Shown here piece by piece: positions 28,710 to 37,700 of a DNA stretch of 64,000 nucleotides. Each line of letters opens with the position of its first letter. Position 1 is the stretch's first letter. The notes below the pieces were generated by a model. The model ran no database searches, was not told the origin of the DNA, and worked only from the letters and a program-made list of their open reading frames with translations. Source of the DNA: a virus; IMG/VR virus record IMGVR_UViG_3300042890_005336, positions 19,174 through 83,173 of that record, one strand, 5' to 3'. The translations under genes were made by a program, and so were the position numbers.

Positions 28710-29921
28710 TTATTGGAAGCTAACGTTTTGAACTGCAATCTCACCAACGTAGTCAGCAGCATTACCAAAAGATGATGCTGTATTTGTTAACTCGATATAT
28801 CCATAGCGAGTCATAAAGCTAACTACAGGCTCGAATGTTGTTGGATCTAGAACAACGCCACTGCTCATCAATGGAATGTATGGGCAATAGAACGCTGCTG
28901 CATCGGTCTCACTTGAACCTTTGTATCCAACTAATACTGATGTACCTGTTGGTGCATAGCTATCAACGAACACACGCATTGCGTTATTCAATGTACCAAC
29001 AAGCTTTGTATTTGTTGGTGCTTCGAATGTACCTTCTGTGGTACGTGCAAATGCTGATGTTGTAGCACTTTGGAGAATTGTCAAGCTCTCGCTTGAAACA
29101 ACTGCCCAATTACCTGCGCCACGGCGTGTACGCTGAGCGATCAAGTTTGCAACACGGTTGATTAATACTGCAAGAGCAGCATGCTCGTCACCGACGAATG
29201 TTGCTGTACCTGATACGGTAGCTTGGTTGTATGTAAACTCAGTTGCTGCAAGACTGCGTAATGATAAGAGAATTTCCTGATCAATTTCAGCAGTAATTTC
29301 TTGTGCAAGTGCTGCCATGATTTCAGCTTCAACATCGATACCGTGTTGTGACTGTGCATCTTGTGCAGCTTCAAATGTCCAACGTGCTTGCAACTTACGT
29401 GACTTAGCTTCAACAGCCTGACGTAAGATCTGTACGCTGATTTGACGGCCACCACTACCTTCAAGAACGCTTGTATCAGCAGCTACGTAACGTGTTTGGT
29501 TTGTGTTAACAACACCTGCTGTTACGCTACTTGCTGATGAGTAAGCTTGTGCAATCTTGAATGGTGATAATGCTTCTTCACCTGCTACTGTGCTTGTTGC
29601 TGCAGCACTTGTATCGTTCATGTTATTAGCATAACGAACACGCAATGTATGGATCTGACCAACAGGTCCTGTCATTGGCTGTACACCAACTAACTCGTTA
29701 GCAATAACGGTTGGCATAACACGGCGAATAACGGGAAGAATTACACGGTTAAGTGTAGCAATGTTACCTGCTGTAGTTGTTCCTGCACTGCTTTCCTGAA
29801 GCAACTGCTTGCGGGTGTTTTCTAAGATTACACCCATTGTTGAACGGCGAGTTCCTTTGAGACCTTCTAGAAGGGCTTCTTTTGTCTCACCCCAACGGCT
29901 TTCTAATAGTACTTTAGACAT
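28710..29921 (-). CDS. 23: Major capsid protein, gp23-like
   Basis: The start chosen is the ATG at 29921 (MSKVLLESRWGETKEALLEG), which has AGGAGAT in front; the open frame extends 19 codons further into the end of gp22 but without a ribosome site. The 403-residue protein has the gp23 pattern: N-terminal scaffold-contact helix, then a likely gp21 cleavage site LLQE|SS near residue 40, then GNIATLNRVILPVIRRVMPT and the capsid fold. It forms the hexamers of the prohead shell, which the gp21 protease trims during maturation. T4 gp23 is 521 residues, so this is a short version. Gene order 20-[core]-21-22-23 matches T4. A strong terminator follows. Confidence 0.93.
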   Translation of the reverse strand: MSKVLLESRWGETKEALLEGLKGTRRSTMGVILENTRKQLLQESSAGTTTAGNIATLNRVILPVIRRVMPTVIANELVGVQPMTGPVGQIHTLRVRYANNMNDTSAAATSTVAGEEALSPFKIAQAYSSASSVTAGVVNTNQTRYVAADTSVLEGSGGRQISVQILRQAVEAKSRKLQARWTFEAAQDAQSQHGIDVEAEIMAALAQEITAEIDQEILLSLRSLAATEFTYNQATVSGTATFVGDEHAALAVLINRVANLIAQRTRRGAGNWAVVSSESLTILQSATTSAFARTTEGTFEAPTNTKLVGTLNNAMRVFVDSYAPTGTSVLVGYKGSSETDAAAFYCPYIPLMSSGVVLDPTTFEPVVSFMTRYGYIELTNTASSFGNAADYVGEIAVQNVSFQ

Positions 29922-29949
29922 TTCTATTTTATCTCCTGTATATGTCAAA

Positions 29950-31053
29950 TTAAAGCCCTGCCAAACGTTTGATCGCAATCACGTTATCACGCTCTTCCTC
30001 GACTTCAACATCTTTCTTAACGGCAGATTTATCACCTGTTACTGCAACACTTTCAGCAATCATTTGCTTTTTAGGAGCAGGTTTATCTGCACCTTGGTTT
30101 AGTACGGCAGGTAGATACTTATCATATGCAGACTTTAACTTTCCTGTCTGCACACTTTCGAGCAAGCCCTTCATTACCACGGCTTTTTCTTCATTTAATG
30201 TACCTAGCAATTCTGCCATGGTTTTTTCACGAAGATTACTTTCCTTAATAATTCGAACTTCACGCTCTTTACTTTCAACTAAAGTTTTAGCTTTCTTTAC
30301 TTCAGTAATGGATTCAGCCAATTTCTTGTCTTTATCAGCTAATTGCACTAATAATTTACGTGTTTCAGCTTTCTCATTGAGATGCGTTGCACTAAATTCT
30401 GTAGCAAATGCTTCAAATAAACGACGACCAAAGGTGTTTTCACGTGCAACCTTAATGTCTTCTTTTAATTGACTTAATTCACCCTTAAGATGTTTAGTAA
30501 CACTTTCGTTTAGACGTTTAGCACTTTCAGCAATAAATTTTGCCTTAAGTGTTTCTAATTGTGTACGTGCCTCAGCTACAAGTTTTACTTTAGCCTCAAC
30601 AACTGCTTTCTTGTCCTCTGAGAATTCTTTAATCTCACGTGCAAGTGCATGTACAACGAACTGTTCTAATTTTTCACGACCTTCCATCTGCGCTTGACGA
30701 TCACTACGCAATTCTTTAATTTCTTCTGCTAACTTAGTTACCATGAAATCATTGAATTTGCGAGCATTCTCACGTAGCGCAACTTTAGCTTTAACACGGT
30801 CTTCATTCATTGCTTTACGCTCTTCATGAAATTCCGAAATCTCAGCCTCAAGTCCTGCTGATACCATCTTATCAAGGGCTTCCACCATTACATTTTTGTC
30901 ATGCTCGTACTTACTTGCGTATTCTTCACGCAATTCAGCACGTACTTGCTCACGTGCTTCATTCAACTTTGACTCCCAAGCCTCGTTAATTGCTCGACCT
31001 GTGTCTTCGTTGATGATGCCGTTATCAAGCAATGGCTTAATAGCATCAAACAT
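29950..31053 (-). CDS. 22: Prohead scaffold (core) protein, gp22-like
   Basis: A 367-residue, highly charged protein that is almost entirely predicted coiled coil (repeats such as KLAEEIKELRSDRQAQMEGR and HALAREIKEFSEDKKAVVEA), with a short tail ending NVIAIKRLAGL. This is the make-up of the T4 gp22 scaffold, around which gp23 assembles and which gp21 later digests. IAE-S near the C-terminus fits the (L/I)xE cleavage rule of gp21. It lies directly upstream of gp23 (28 bp) and follows gp21. AGGGGAA precedes the ATG. Confidence 0.9.
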   Translation of the reverse strand: MFDAIKPLLDNGIINEDTGRAINEAWESKLNEAREQVRAELREEYASKYEHDKNVMVEALDKMVSAGLEAEISEFHEERKAMNEDRVKAKVALRENARKFNDFMVTKLAEEIKELRSDRQAQMEGREKLEQFVVHALAREIKEFSEDKKAVVEAKVKLVAEARTQLETLKAKFIAESAKRLNESVTKHLKGELSQLKEDIKVARENTFGRRLFEAFATEFSATHLNEKAETRKLLVQLADKDKKLAESITEVKKAKTLVESKEREVRIIKESNLREKTMAELLGTLNEEKAVVMKGLLESVQTGKLKSAYDKYLPAVLNQGADKPAPKKQMIAESVAVTGDKSAVKKDVEVEEERDNVIAIKRLAGL

Positions 31054-31112
31054 TTGTATGTTCCCCTATAGTGGTTAGTCCGTATAACCCCGAACTGACG
31101 GGTATTAGTAAA

Positions 31113-31135
31113 GTTGAAATCATTTTAATTTCAAC
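31113..31135 (-). terminator. Hairpin at the end of the gp21 gene
   Basis: GTTGAAAT and ATTTCAAC form an 8-bp perfect stem with a 7-nt loop, overlapping the gp21 stop codon. Only a short T stretch follows on the minus strand. It may be an attenuator or a processing/stability hairpin at the gp21-gp22 boundary rather than a full terminator. Confidence 0.4.
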
Positions 31136-31764
31136 TCCTTAATTAAGTTAACAACAGATTCTTTTAGATATTTTTGAACTTGTGAATCCTTATCTAATTT
31201 ACTATTCTTTAAGTTTTCTAGCACACGATGACCACCTTTCATGTTCATCAGACCTTCATAGATAGCTTTAGGATAAGCATTTGGTGCACTTGGTTGTGCT
31301 ACAATGTCAACCGTTACAATTTCAAAATCGCTTACACGACCATTCATATCATTGACATTGCCACTACCACGACTAGAAACACCTAACTTTACGCCACTCT
31401 CTAACATGGTTGAAACTAAATTTCCCATTGGTGTAGGTAATATTTTTAACTTACCATAACCATTAGGACCATCCATCCACATGTTAACAATCATATGGGA
31501 TACACGATCTAAGTTAATCTTTAAATCATCAGGATGATCGACTTCACCTAGTACGCTATATCCCTCTGTGATTTGAGCATTAAGTGTTTCCACCGCACGT
31601 TCAATTTCATCAACAGGATAAACACGCTCATTTGCATTTTTTACACCACCTTGTATGAAAATACCTTTCATATAAAGTGCTTTGGTTTTTTCATCACCTT
31701 CTTTGACAGATTCAAGAATTAATCCTGCTCTGTCAAATGTAAGGTGTTCACGCAAATATGCCAT
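31120..31764 (-). CDS. 21: Prohead core maturation protease, gp21-like
   Basis: A 214-residue serine protease of the herpesvirus-assemblin/T4 gp21 class. Visible catalytic elements are His77 in GEVDHPDD, the serine motif GVSSRGSG (Ser130/Ser131) and the Asp153 block VDIVAQPSAPNA. In T4 it is activated inside the prohead and cuts gp22, gp23 and the core proteins after (L/I)xE. The C-terminal ~45 residues are Lys-rich. It lies 14 bp after the acidic core protein and about 65 bp before gp22, matching T4 order. AAGGAT serves as Shine-Dalgarno. Confidence 0.93.
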   Translation of the reverse strand: MAYLREHLTFDRAGLILESVKEGDEKTKALYMKGIFIQGGVKNANERVYPVDEIERAVETLNAQITEGYSVLGEVDHPDDLKINLDRVSHMIVNMWMDGPNGYGKLKILPTPMGNLVSTMLESGVKLGVSSRGSGNVNDMNGRVSDFEIVTVDIVAQPSAPNAYPKAIYEGLMNMKGGHRVLENLKNSKLDKDSQVQKYLKESVVNLIKELKLK

Positions 31765-31778
31765 TATCTAAATTATCC

Positions 31779-32621
31779 TTATCGTACAATCTTCTTAACA
31801 GATTTTTTACTTTCTGCTACAGGACTGTGCTTATCTGATGCTGCATCTTTTGTTACAGGTTTTGGTGTTGACTCACCTTTTTCATTGAAGGTGCTGCCTG
31901 GGGCATTTTTTGCACCACTCATCAAATCACCACCCTGCTTTAAATAACCTGTGTTTGCTTTAGGACTTGTTGGTACACTCTCAGGATTACCTGAAAAATT
32001 TACAGGATTTGCACCTGTTTGTACAACTTTAGGCTTTGTCAATGCAGGACTCTTTCTGTTAGCACCATGGTCACCACCTTTTGCAAATTTGTCATATGTC
32101 TGACCACCAACTTGCTTAAGGTCTACAGCTTCAGCAACCATGCTTTCACCTTCTTCCTCTTCTTCTTCGCCTTCTTCTTCCTCTTCCTCGCCCATGTCAC
32201 CCATCATTGCTTCAAATTCAGCCATGAGTTCATCAAGCTTATCTTCTAAATCTTGGATGTCGCCTTTAGTTGCAGGTGCTTCATCATCACCACCCATATC
32301 ATCATCCATATCCATGTCAGCAGCATCTGCGTCCATATCAGCAACATCAGCATCCATATCAGCAGCATCAGTATCGAAATCCATATCCTCGATTTCATCT
32401 TCTTCTTCATCTGCTTCCATCATGCCATGCATACCTGCTTCTTCATTTTCAATCTCATCTAAGAGATCAGTTGACATGTCTTCGTTAACTTCTTCGTCCA
32501 TAAGACTTTCGTAAATTTCACGTGACTTCTCAACTACAATCTCGTGAAACAATTGTTCTGCACGCTCTTGATCCTCATTGATAATAAGATCAATTAGCTT
32601 TTCAAATTTTGCTGTAGACAT
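31779..32621 (-). CDS. Acidic prohead core protein (gp67/gp68-like)
   Basis: A 280-residue protein in three parts. Residues 1-45 are a conserved head (MSTAKFEKLIDLIINEDQER ... LFHEIVVEKSREIY). Residues ~45-165 are extremely acidic, with Asp/Met tandem repeats (ADMDADVADMDADAADMD) and Glu runs. The rest is a Lys/Pro/Gly-rich basic tail ending KKSVKKIVR. Position between portal and gp21 and the acidic composition correspond to T4 core proteins gp67/gp68, which assemble inside the prohead and are degraded. The strong charge polarity may help it bind both scaffold and DNA or shell; that is inference. AAGGAGA precedes the ATG. Confidence 0.8.
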   Translation of the reverse strand: MSTAKFEKLIDLIINEDQERAEQLFHEIVVEKSREIYESLMDEEVNEDMSTDLLDEIENEEAGMHGMMEADEEEDEIEDMDFDTDAADMDADVADMDADAADMDMDDDMGGDDEAPATKGDIQDLEDKLDELMAEFEAMMGDMGEEEEEEGEEEEEEGESMVAEAVDLKQVGGQTYDKFAKGGDHGANRKSPALTKPKVVQTGANPVNFSGNPESVPTSPKANTGYLKQGGDLMSGAKNAPGSTFNEKGESTPKPVTKDAASDKHSPVAESKKSVKKIVR

Positions 32622-32660
32622 TTAATATATTCTCCTTAGGTAAATGGCTTGTGCTAGATT

Positions 32661-32668
32661 TATTTACC
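32661..32668 (-). promoter_or_regulatory. Late-type promoter box GGTAAATA
   Basis: GGTAAATA on the minus strand, 39 bp before the ATG at 32621 and immediately after a terminator hairpin. It would restart transcription for the core protein-gp21-gp22-gp23 transcript. Confidence 0.45.
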
Positions 32669-32683
32669 TCATATCCTAAAAAA

Positions 32684-32707
32684 CATAGCTAAATGTGCTA
32701 TTTTTTT
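32684..32707 (-). terminator. Terminator-like hairpin between the portal operon and the core genes
   Basis: On the minus strand ATAGC-ACATTTA-GCTAT is followed by GTTTTTT. A-rich sequence on the other side makes it potentially bidirectional. A second, AT-only 9-bp hairpin with a 4-nt loop (32742-32763) lies closer to the stop at 32773. Together they fill the 150-bp gap between the two head transcripts. Confidence 0.6.
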
Positions 32708-32772
32708 ACGTTTTTTATGAAAATATACAAATTGTAATAGAAATTAATACGATTGTATTAATTATAATAATT

Positions 32773-32997
32773 TTATAAACCACCCTCAGGAGCAGGAGGT
32801 GAGTATTGTTTTCTTATTTTTTTCAAACTTTCAGCACGTTCATACGTTCTAACTTCTTTAAAACGTCTAATTTTATTGATGGCAGCAAACGTTAAACCTT
32901 TAGTTTTACGTGACTCACCCCAACGTGGTTGACTATGATCATCTTCCACATCTTGCATGCCCTTTGGCGCAGCGTTATAAAATTCCATTAAGTACAT
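32773..32997 (-). CDS. Small conserved protein downstream of the portal gene, 74 residues
   Basis: The best start is ATG 32997 (MYLMEFYNAAPKGMQDVEDD), just after the portal stop at 33011; an in-frame ATG further upstream would overlap gp20 by about 95 bp. An alternative start is ATG 32988 (MEFYN). The protein has DDHSQPRWGESRKTKGLTF and a basic helix INKIRRFKEVRTYERAESLK and ends KKIRKQYSPPAPEGGL. From memory, similar small proteins follow gp20 in aquatic T4-like phages. The position corresponds to T4 gp67, but the charge is opposite (basic), so homology is doubtful. A role in portal/prohead initiation is possible. Confidence 0.7.
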   Translation of the reverse strand: MYLMEFYNAAPKGMQDVEDDHSQPRWGESRKTKGLTFAAINKIRRFKEVRTYERAESLKKIRKQYSPPAPEGGL

Positions 32998-33010
32998 AAC
33001 TTTATTTATC

Positions 33011-34762
33011 TCATACTGTTGGAGGAATATTAGCCCCCGCTTCAGGAGCTGCCACAGGTGCTGTAACTTCAGCAGGTGGTGCACCTTCAGGTGCTTCTTC
33101 TTCACCCTCTAAGTTATCTGCAGTTTCCAAATCTTGTTCAATATCACTTGTCGATATGCCAACGCTACGTAAATCACTACCTTTTGCAGGCATTTCTTCA
33201 GGATCTGAACGTTCTTCATGCCATAACTCTTGGTTTTTCTTGATTTCTTCTTGCGATAAACCAAGAAAACGTTCTAAACAAAAACGTGTACTCATATATG
33301 GCAAAGCTGCCATAGTATTAAATGTATTCACTCGTGCTGTATCTAACTCAGCTTGACGATAACTAGCAAAATTTTGTGGCTCATTCATTCTTAAATCAAA
33401 CAAACCACCATCTATGTTGAAACCACGCCAACGTAAAAATAACTTAAATTCTTCATTTAACTTACGTGCTACATAGCCTTGCAAACGTTCGCAATACTTA
33501 TTAAAACGAAACTCTTGAATCATAGCTGTACCAACACGACCATCATTTAATGGCGTAGTTTGATCATCAGGACCCGTAGGCAAATATGAACTTGGAATAC
33601 GTAAACCACGTGCTAAACGATTATTAAAATACTTTAAGTCATCAATTTCACCAAGGTTTTGTCCGCCTGGGAGTACTTCGACGCTACTACCACGACCTTC
33701 AGCAGTAGTTGGGAAGAAGTAATCCTCATTAATTGACAATGGGTTATACGTAGCATCAAGCACATTACTACCACCATGTACGCTAGGTATTCTACGTTGA
33801 TGTATCTCATCTTTGATACGATTAACAAATTGCATAGCCATATGAGATGGCATATTACCTACATCAATTTTAAAAACTCTACGTTCAGGTGCACGTTGAA
33901 CACGATAAATCAATATCGCATCTTCTAATAACTCTTTTTGCTTATATACTTTAAATATATTTTCTAGTATACTTTGTCCAAAAGGCCAATAACGATCTAA
34001 ACCTTCAGTCAATGACAAATGCACAATGTGCTTAGCATCAATTGCACTTTCATTAATACCTAAACTAAAACGTGTTCCCGTTGTCCCATAAGGCTCATTG
34101 GGTACAGTATAAGAATATGGAGCACTATATCCTGCTGTGGGAGGTTGTGCTTGAAAATCAGTGGTTGTTTTTTCAGCAATAGTTAAATTTTGTAAGTTTG
34201 GGTTGATATCTTTGATAACATATTGCTCAGGTTTTTTACCCTCAGTTTCATTAACAATGACTTTAACAACTTTAGTCATGTCAATCCAATATAACTTAAA
34301 GTTCTCAGGATCACGCACAAAAACTTGATCTCCATACTTCACTGTATTTCGAAATATTTTAAATGCACGTGTATCAAATTCGTTTAATTTACACCATTGT
34401 TGTAACTGCTTTTTTAACAAATCTACTTCAACATCAGTGGGATCATCGTTAAAAATAATCTCAAAAGGTGTGCCATTTTGCTGATTACTTTGCGTACTAA
34501 ACTCACTAAGAATATCTAAACAAGCATTAATTTCAGGATCAACGTCCATCATTTCATATTGATTATAACGTTCTATACGGTTTGGGTGCCCTGTATATAC
34601 TTCAGGTAATCGACTTTGATAATTGCGAAAAGCAAAATCATTGTTCCAAGCACCCGTAGGTTCTTGTCCTGCACCTGCATTCCATGCACCTGCGTTACTG
34701 TTACCCCCGCTTATTGGTGATAGTGAACCGTGAAAGTTAGAGAATTTCTTTTTTAATGGCAT
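33011..34762 (-). CDS. 20: Portal vertex protein, gp20-like
   Basis: A 583-residue T4-type portal. Recognisable parts are RIERYNQYEMMDVDPEINAC near residues 62-81, FKIFRNTVKYGDQVFVRDPE, the block LPGGQNLGEIDDLKYFNNRL and RGLRIPSSYLP in the C-terminal half. It forms the dodecameric ring at one capsid vertex through which DNA is packaged and to which the neck binds. T4 gp20 is 524 residues; the extra length here is partly in a Pro/Ala/Glu-rich tail. A perfect late box TATAAATA ends four bases before the ATG, with no Shine-Dalgarno. The tape-measure stop is 14 bp upstream. Confidence 0.94.
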   Translation of the reverse strand: MPLKKKFSNFHGSLSPISGGNSNAGAWNAGAGQEPTGAWNNDFAFRNYQSRLPEVYTGHPNRIERYNQYEMMDVDPEINACLDILSEFSTQSNQQNGTPFEIIFNDDPTDVEVDLLKKQLQQWCKLNEFDTRAFKIFRNTVKYGDQVFVRDPENFKLYWIDMTKVVKVIVNETEGKKPEQYVIKDINPNLQNLTIAEKTTTDFQAQPPTAGYSAPYSYTVPNEPYGTTGTRFSLGINESAIDAKHIVHLSLTEGLDRYWPFGQSILENIFKVYKQKELLEDAILIYRVQRAPERRVFKIDVGNMPSHMAMQFVNRIKDEIHQRRIPSVHGGSNVLDATYNPLSINEDYFFPTTAEGRGSSVEVLPGGQNLGEIDDLKYFNNRLARGLRIPSSYLPTGPDDQTTPLNDGRVGTAMIQEFRFNKYCERLQGYVARKLNEEFKLFLRWRGFNIDGGLFDLRMNEPQNFASYRQAELDTARVNTFNTMAALPYMSTRFCLERFLGLSQEEIKKNQELWHEERSDPEEMPAKGSDLRSVGISTSDIEQDLETADNLEGEEEAPEGAPPAEVTAPVAAPEAGANIPPTV

Positions 34763-34766
34763 TTTG

Positions 34767-34774
34767 TATTTATA
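34767..34774 (-). promoter_or_regulatory. Perfect T4 late promoter box TATAAATA at the gp20 start
   Basis: TATAAATA on the minus strand is an exact match to the gp55-dependent consensus. It ends four bases (CAAA) before the gp20 ATG, so the predicted transcript starts at the start codon. Confidence 0.7.
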
Positions 34775-34776
34775 AT

Positions 34777-37700
34777 TTAGTTCTGCATATACAATAATTG
34801 GTCACTTACCATGCTATTATTTTCAGCTAATTTGTCCGTCATGCTCTCAAAACCTTTGGTTAACATGGCTGTTTGACGTTCTATAGCATCAACTAATGAC
34901 TTAATAGGTATTAACTCTGCTAATTTATTCAATGGAATGACTGCTTCATCTTGTCCACCGTCACGTAAACGTGTGGTTAAAGGCTCAGTGACTACGCCAC
35001 CATCGAACATTTTGCCTGGCTCGGTGCCTAAGCCTTGATTAATAGTAGCTAATTTTTGCCCATAACGTGGGTCAGTGGCATAACCTGTTAAACTTTGAGC
35101 TAAAATAGCATCATCAATAGTCTTAGCTTGTAATACTTCCTTATATCGTTGATTTTCTTTTAAGAATTTAATATAATCAGCAGCACTTTCTTCCATACTG
35201 CTATACTTTTTAAAGGCAGCTTGCTGTTTAACCATTACACCTTTAGCAACATCAAATTCTTCAGTTTCTGCCATTACACTAGGCTGACCTTTACCTGCCT
35301 TTATACCAAAGAAATTTTGACCACCTGAAGTGGATTTACCATACCCTGTTTCTAAAGCTGATTGCGCTACGCCTAACCTAGCAATAACCTCAGGATTTGC
35401 AACACCTTGTTTCTTAGCTTGCTCAAGCAAGGTGTTATACATTTTATCAACAAATTCTTTACGATCTTGTGTTGTTGCAACAGGTGTCGCAGTTTCTGTT
35501 TTCTTTTCTAGCTGTTTTTTTCTTTCTTCAGTTTTTTTGATATTTTCTTCTGCTTCTTTTACTTCTTGTTCTGCTAGTTCTCTTAATCGAGTAAGATGCT
35601 TTAATCGATTTTCATTTTCTACTTTAGCAAAACCTGTTGATTTTTTAAGTTCTAACTGTAATTCAACTTGATCTTTTGAAAAAGAATCAATTTTCATATT
35701 GTTCACAATAATTGAATCTTTATAAAATTTGATTTTATCATCAAGTTGGTTTACTTCACGTGTATCTTTTTTACGTTGCTCTGATGCGTCAAAAGCAGCT
35801 TTTGATTGATCACGTGAAGCATTCATTAGTTCTTGTTCAGCTTTTATACGATCATCCGTTAACTTTTGTAACTCAACTTTTTTAGCTTCAACTCCTGCAA
35901 TGTCACCTGCCCGATATAATGCAGCTAATTGTTTTTTAGCTTGGTCTTCAGCAATTGACGCAGCAGTTGCTTTTTCAGTAGCTATATCAGTAATTTTTTT
36001 CTTTTCTTCTACTTTAGCTTCTGCTTTTTTAGTTGCTTCAGTTTTTTCTACCTTCGTAGGATCTTTTATACCTAATAGTTGTCTAACGTATTTTCCAAAG
36101 TCTGAAACATTTGCCCCAAAACCTTTAGCAGCATTATTGAATAAATCGGTTGCACTTTTAATACCACCTCCTGCTTCTTCTTTGGCTATAGCTTCTTTTC
36201 TCTGTTGATTTATTAAATCAGTCACTGCTTTAGTAGCAGGATCACTAACTTTACGCATTTCATCGATAATTTGTGGTAAAGTTTTGTCAGGAAATTGTTT
36301 TTGTAAATCAGCAATCTTATCTAATTTTGGTATAAAATCAAAGAATTTTGCATAGTCAACTGCTGCTATTTCCTTACCAATATCACCTGATACTTTTACT
36401 GCGCTTGATAATTGTGTTAATGTTTGTTTAGTTTCTCTACCAAACAACTGCAAATTATCCGTAACACTGCCAACACCTTGCATCATATTCTGTAAAAATT
36501 GTGGTGCAGTTTGTAATAATTTAGCATCTTCAGCCCTTGTTACACCACCCGCAGCAAGTGTTCTAGCTAATGAAGCACCCGCATCCTTCATACCTTCAGC
36601 ACTCAATAACGTAGCAACTTGTATGCCATCTTGTAATACTTTTAAACGATCTTTATCTGCAGCATCACCTTTTGCAGTTTCCTCTATTAACGCAGCACGT
36701 AATTCTTCAATAGCCATAATTTGTTCACGGGCTTGTTCTTGTTCTTGACGTGTTGTACCTGTTAGAGCAGCTAATTGATCTAATTCTGATATATATTTTC
36801 CTGCAGCTTGTGATAACTTTTTAATATCTTTTTCTTGTTGCATGCCTAATCTTGCTTGCAAACTTAAGAACTTTAATGTTCCTTTCATTTGTTCTTCACG
36901 ATCAAGCCCCATATATTGTAATTCTTTACCCAACTGACTTTCATATAAGTCAGCAGAAGTTTCAATAAATTTTTCTAAACCTTTAATAGTTGTAGGACCA
37001 ATTTGGGCTAATTCTTTACCTGCGCCTTTGATAATTCCTGCAAATTGTCCTGCTTCAGACATAGCAAATGAAAGTTTTTTCATTTGCTCACGTAAGGTTG
37101 TCATGCCACCCGCACTAGTTAACGCAGAATTACTTAAATCTTTGAAAGTATCAAAAAGCTTATCTTTCAATTGTGCAAGCATAGTTGCAATTTCTAATTG
37201 TGCATCACGTGCTTTAGCCTCATATTGAGCAAATAACCCTAACCCAACTGCTGCTGCACCTGCAATACGACCAATCATACCAAGCGGACCCATCACCACC
37301 ATGAGACCGCCAATAGTCATACTCAGATTACCAAAATCTCTTATAACTTGGTTGACTGCTTTACCAACTGTTTCTTGTTGCTTTGCCTCTAGTGCTAAGC
37401 CACGTTCACCTGAAATTAAAGCTTTAGTATATGCAATTTGTGCATCAATCATTGCATCAAAGACACGTTTTGCACCCATTGCAGCAGTTGTCAATATGTC
37501 TAAACCAACTGATGATGCAGATAAACGGTTATTTTGCTCACGATGCGCTTTAGCTGCAGCAGCATCAATATCTGCCATAGCTTGTTGATTAGCTTGATAC
37601 GCCCTATATTGATTGTCTAGTTGTTGATTTAAACGATTAAACGTTGATTGTGTACTATTAACAGCATTACTTTGATTTTTTACTGCCTTACTCGATTCTT

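Noticed and set aside
29922-29978. Upstream in-frame ATG for gp23
   Set aside because: It lies inside the end of gp22 and lacks a ribosome site; AGGAGAT precedes the ATG at 29921.
32140-32514. Plus-strand Ser-rich ORF of 124 codons
   Set aside because: It is the complement of the Asp/Glu-rich core protein; its Ser/Ile composition comes from those codons.
32998-33105. Upstream start for the small protein after gp20
   Set aside because: It would overlap the gp20 gene by about 95 bp with a low-complexity Lys/Leu extension; ATG 32997 begins the conserved-looking part.
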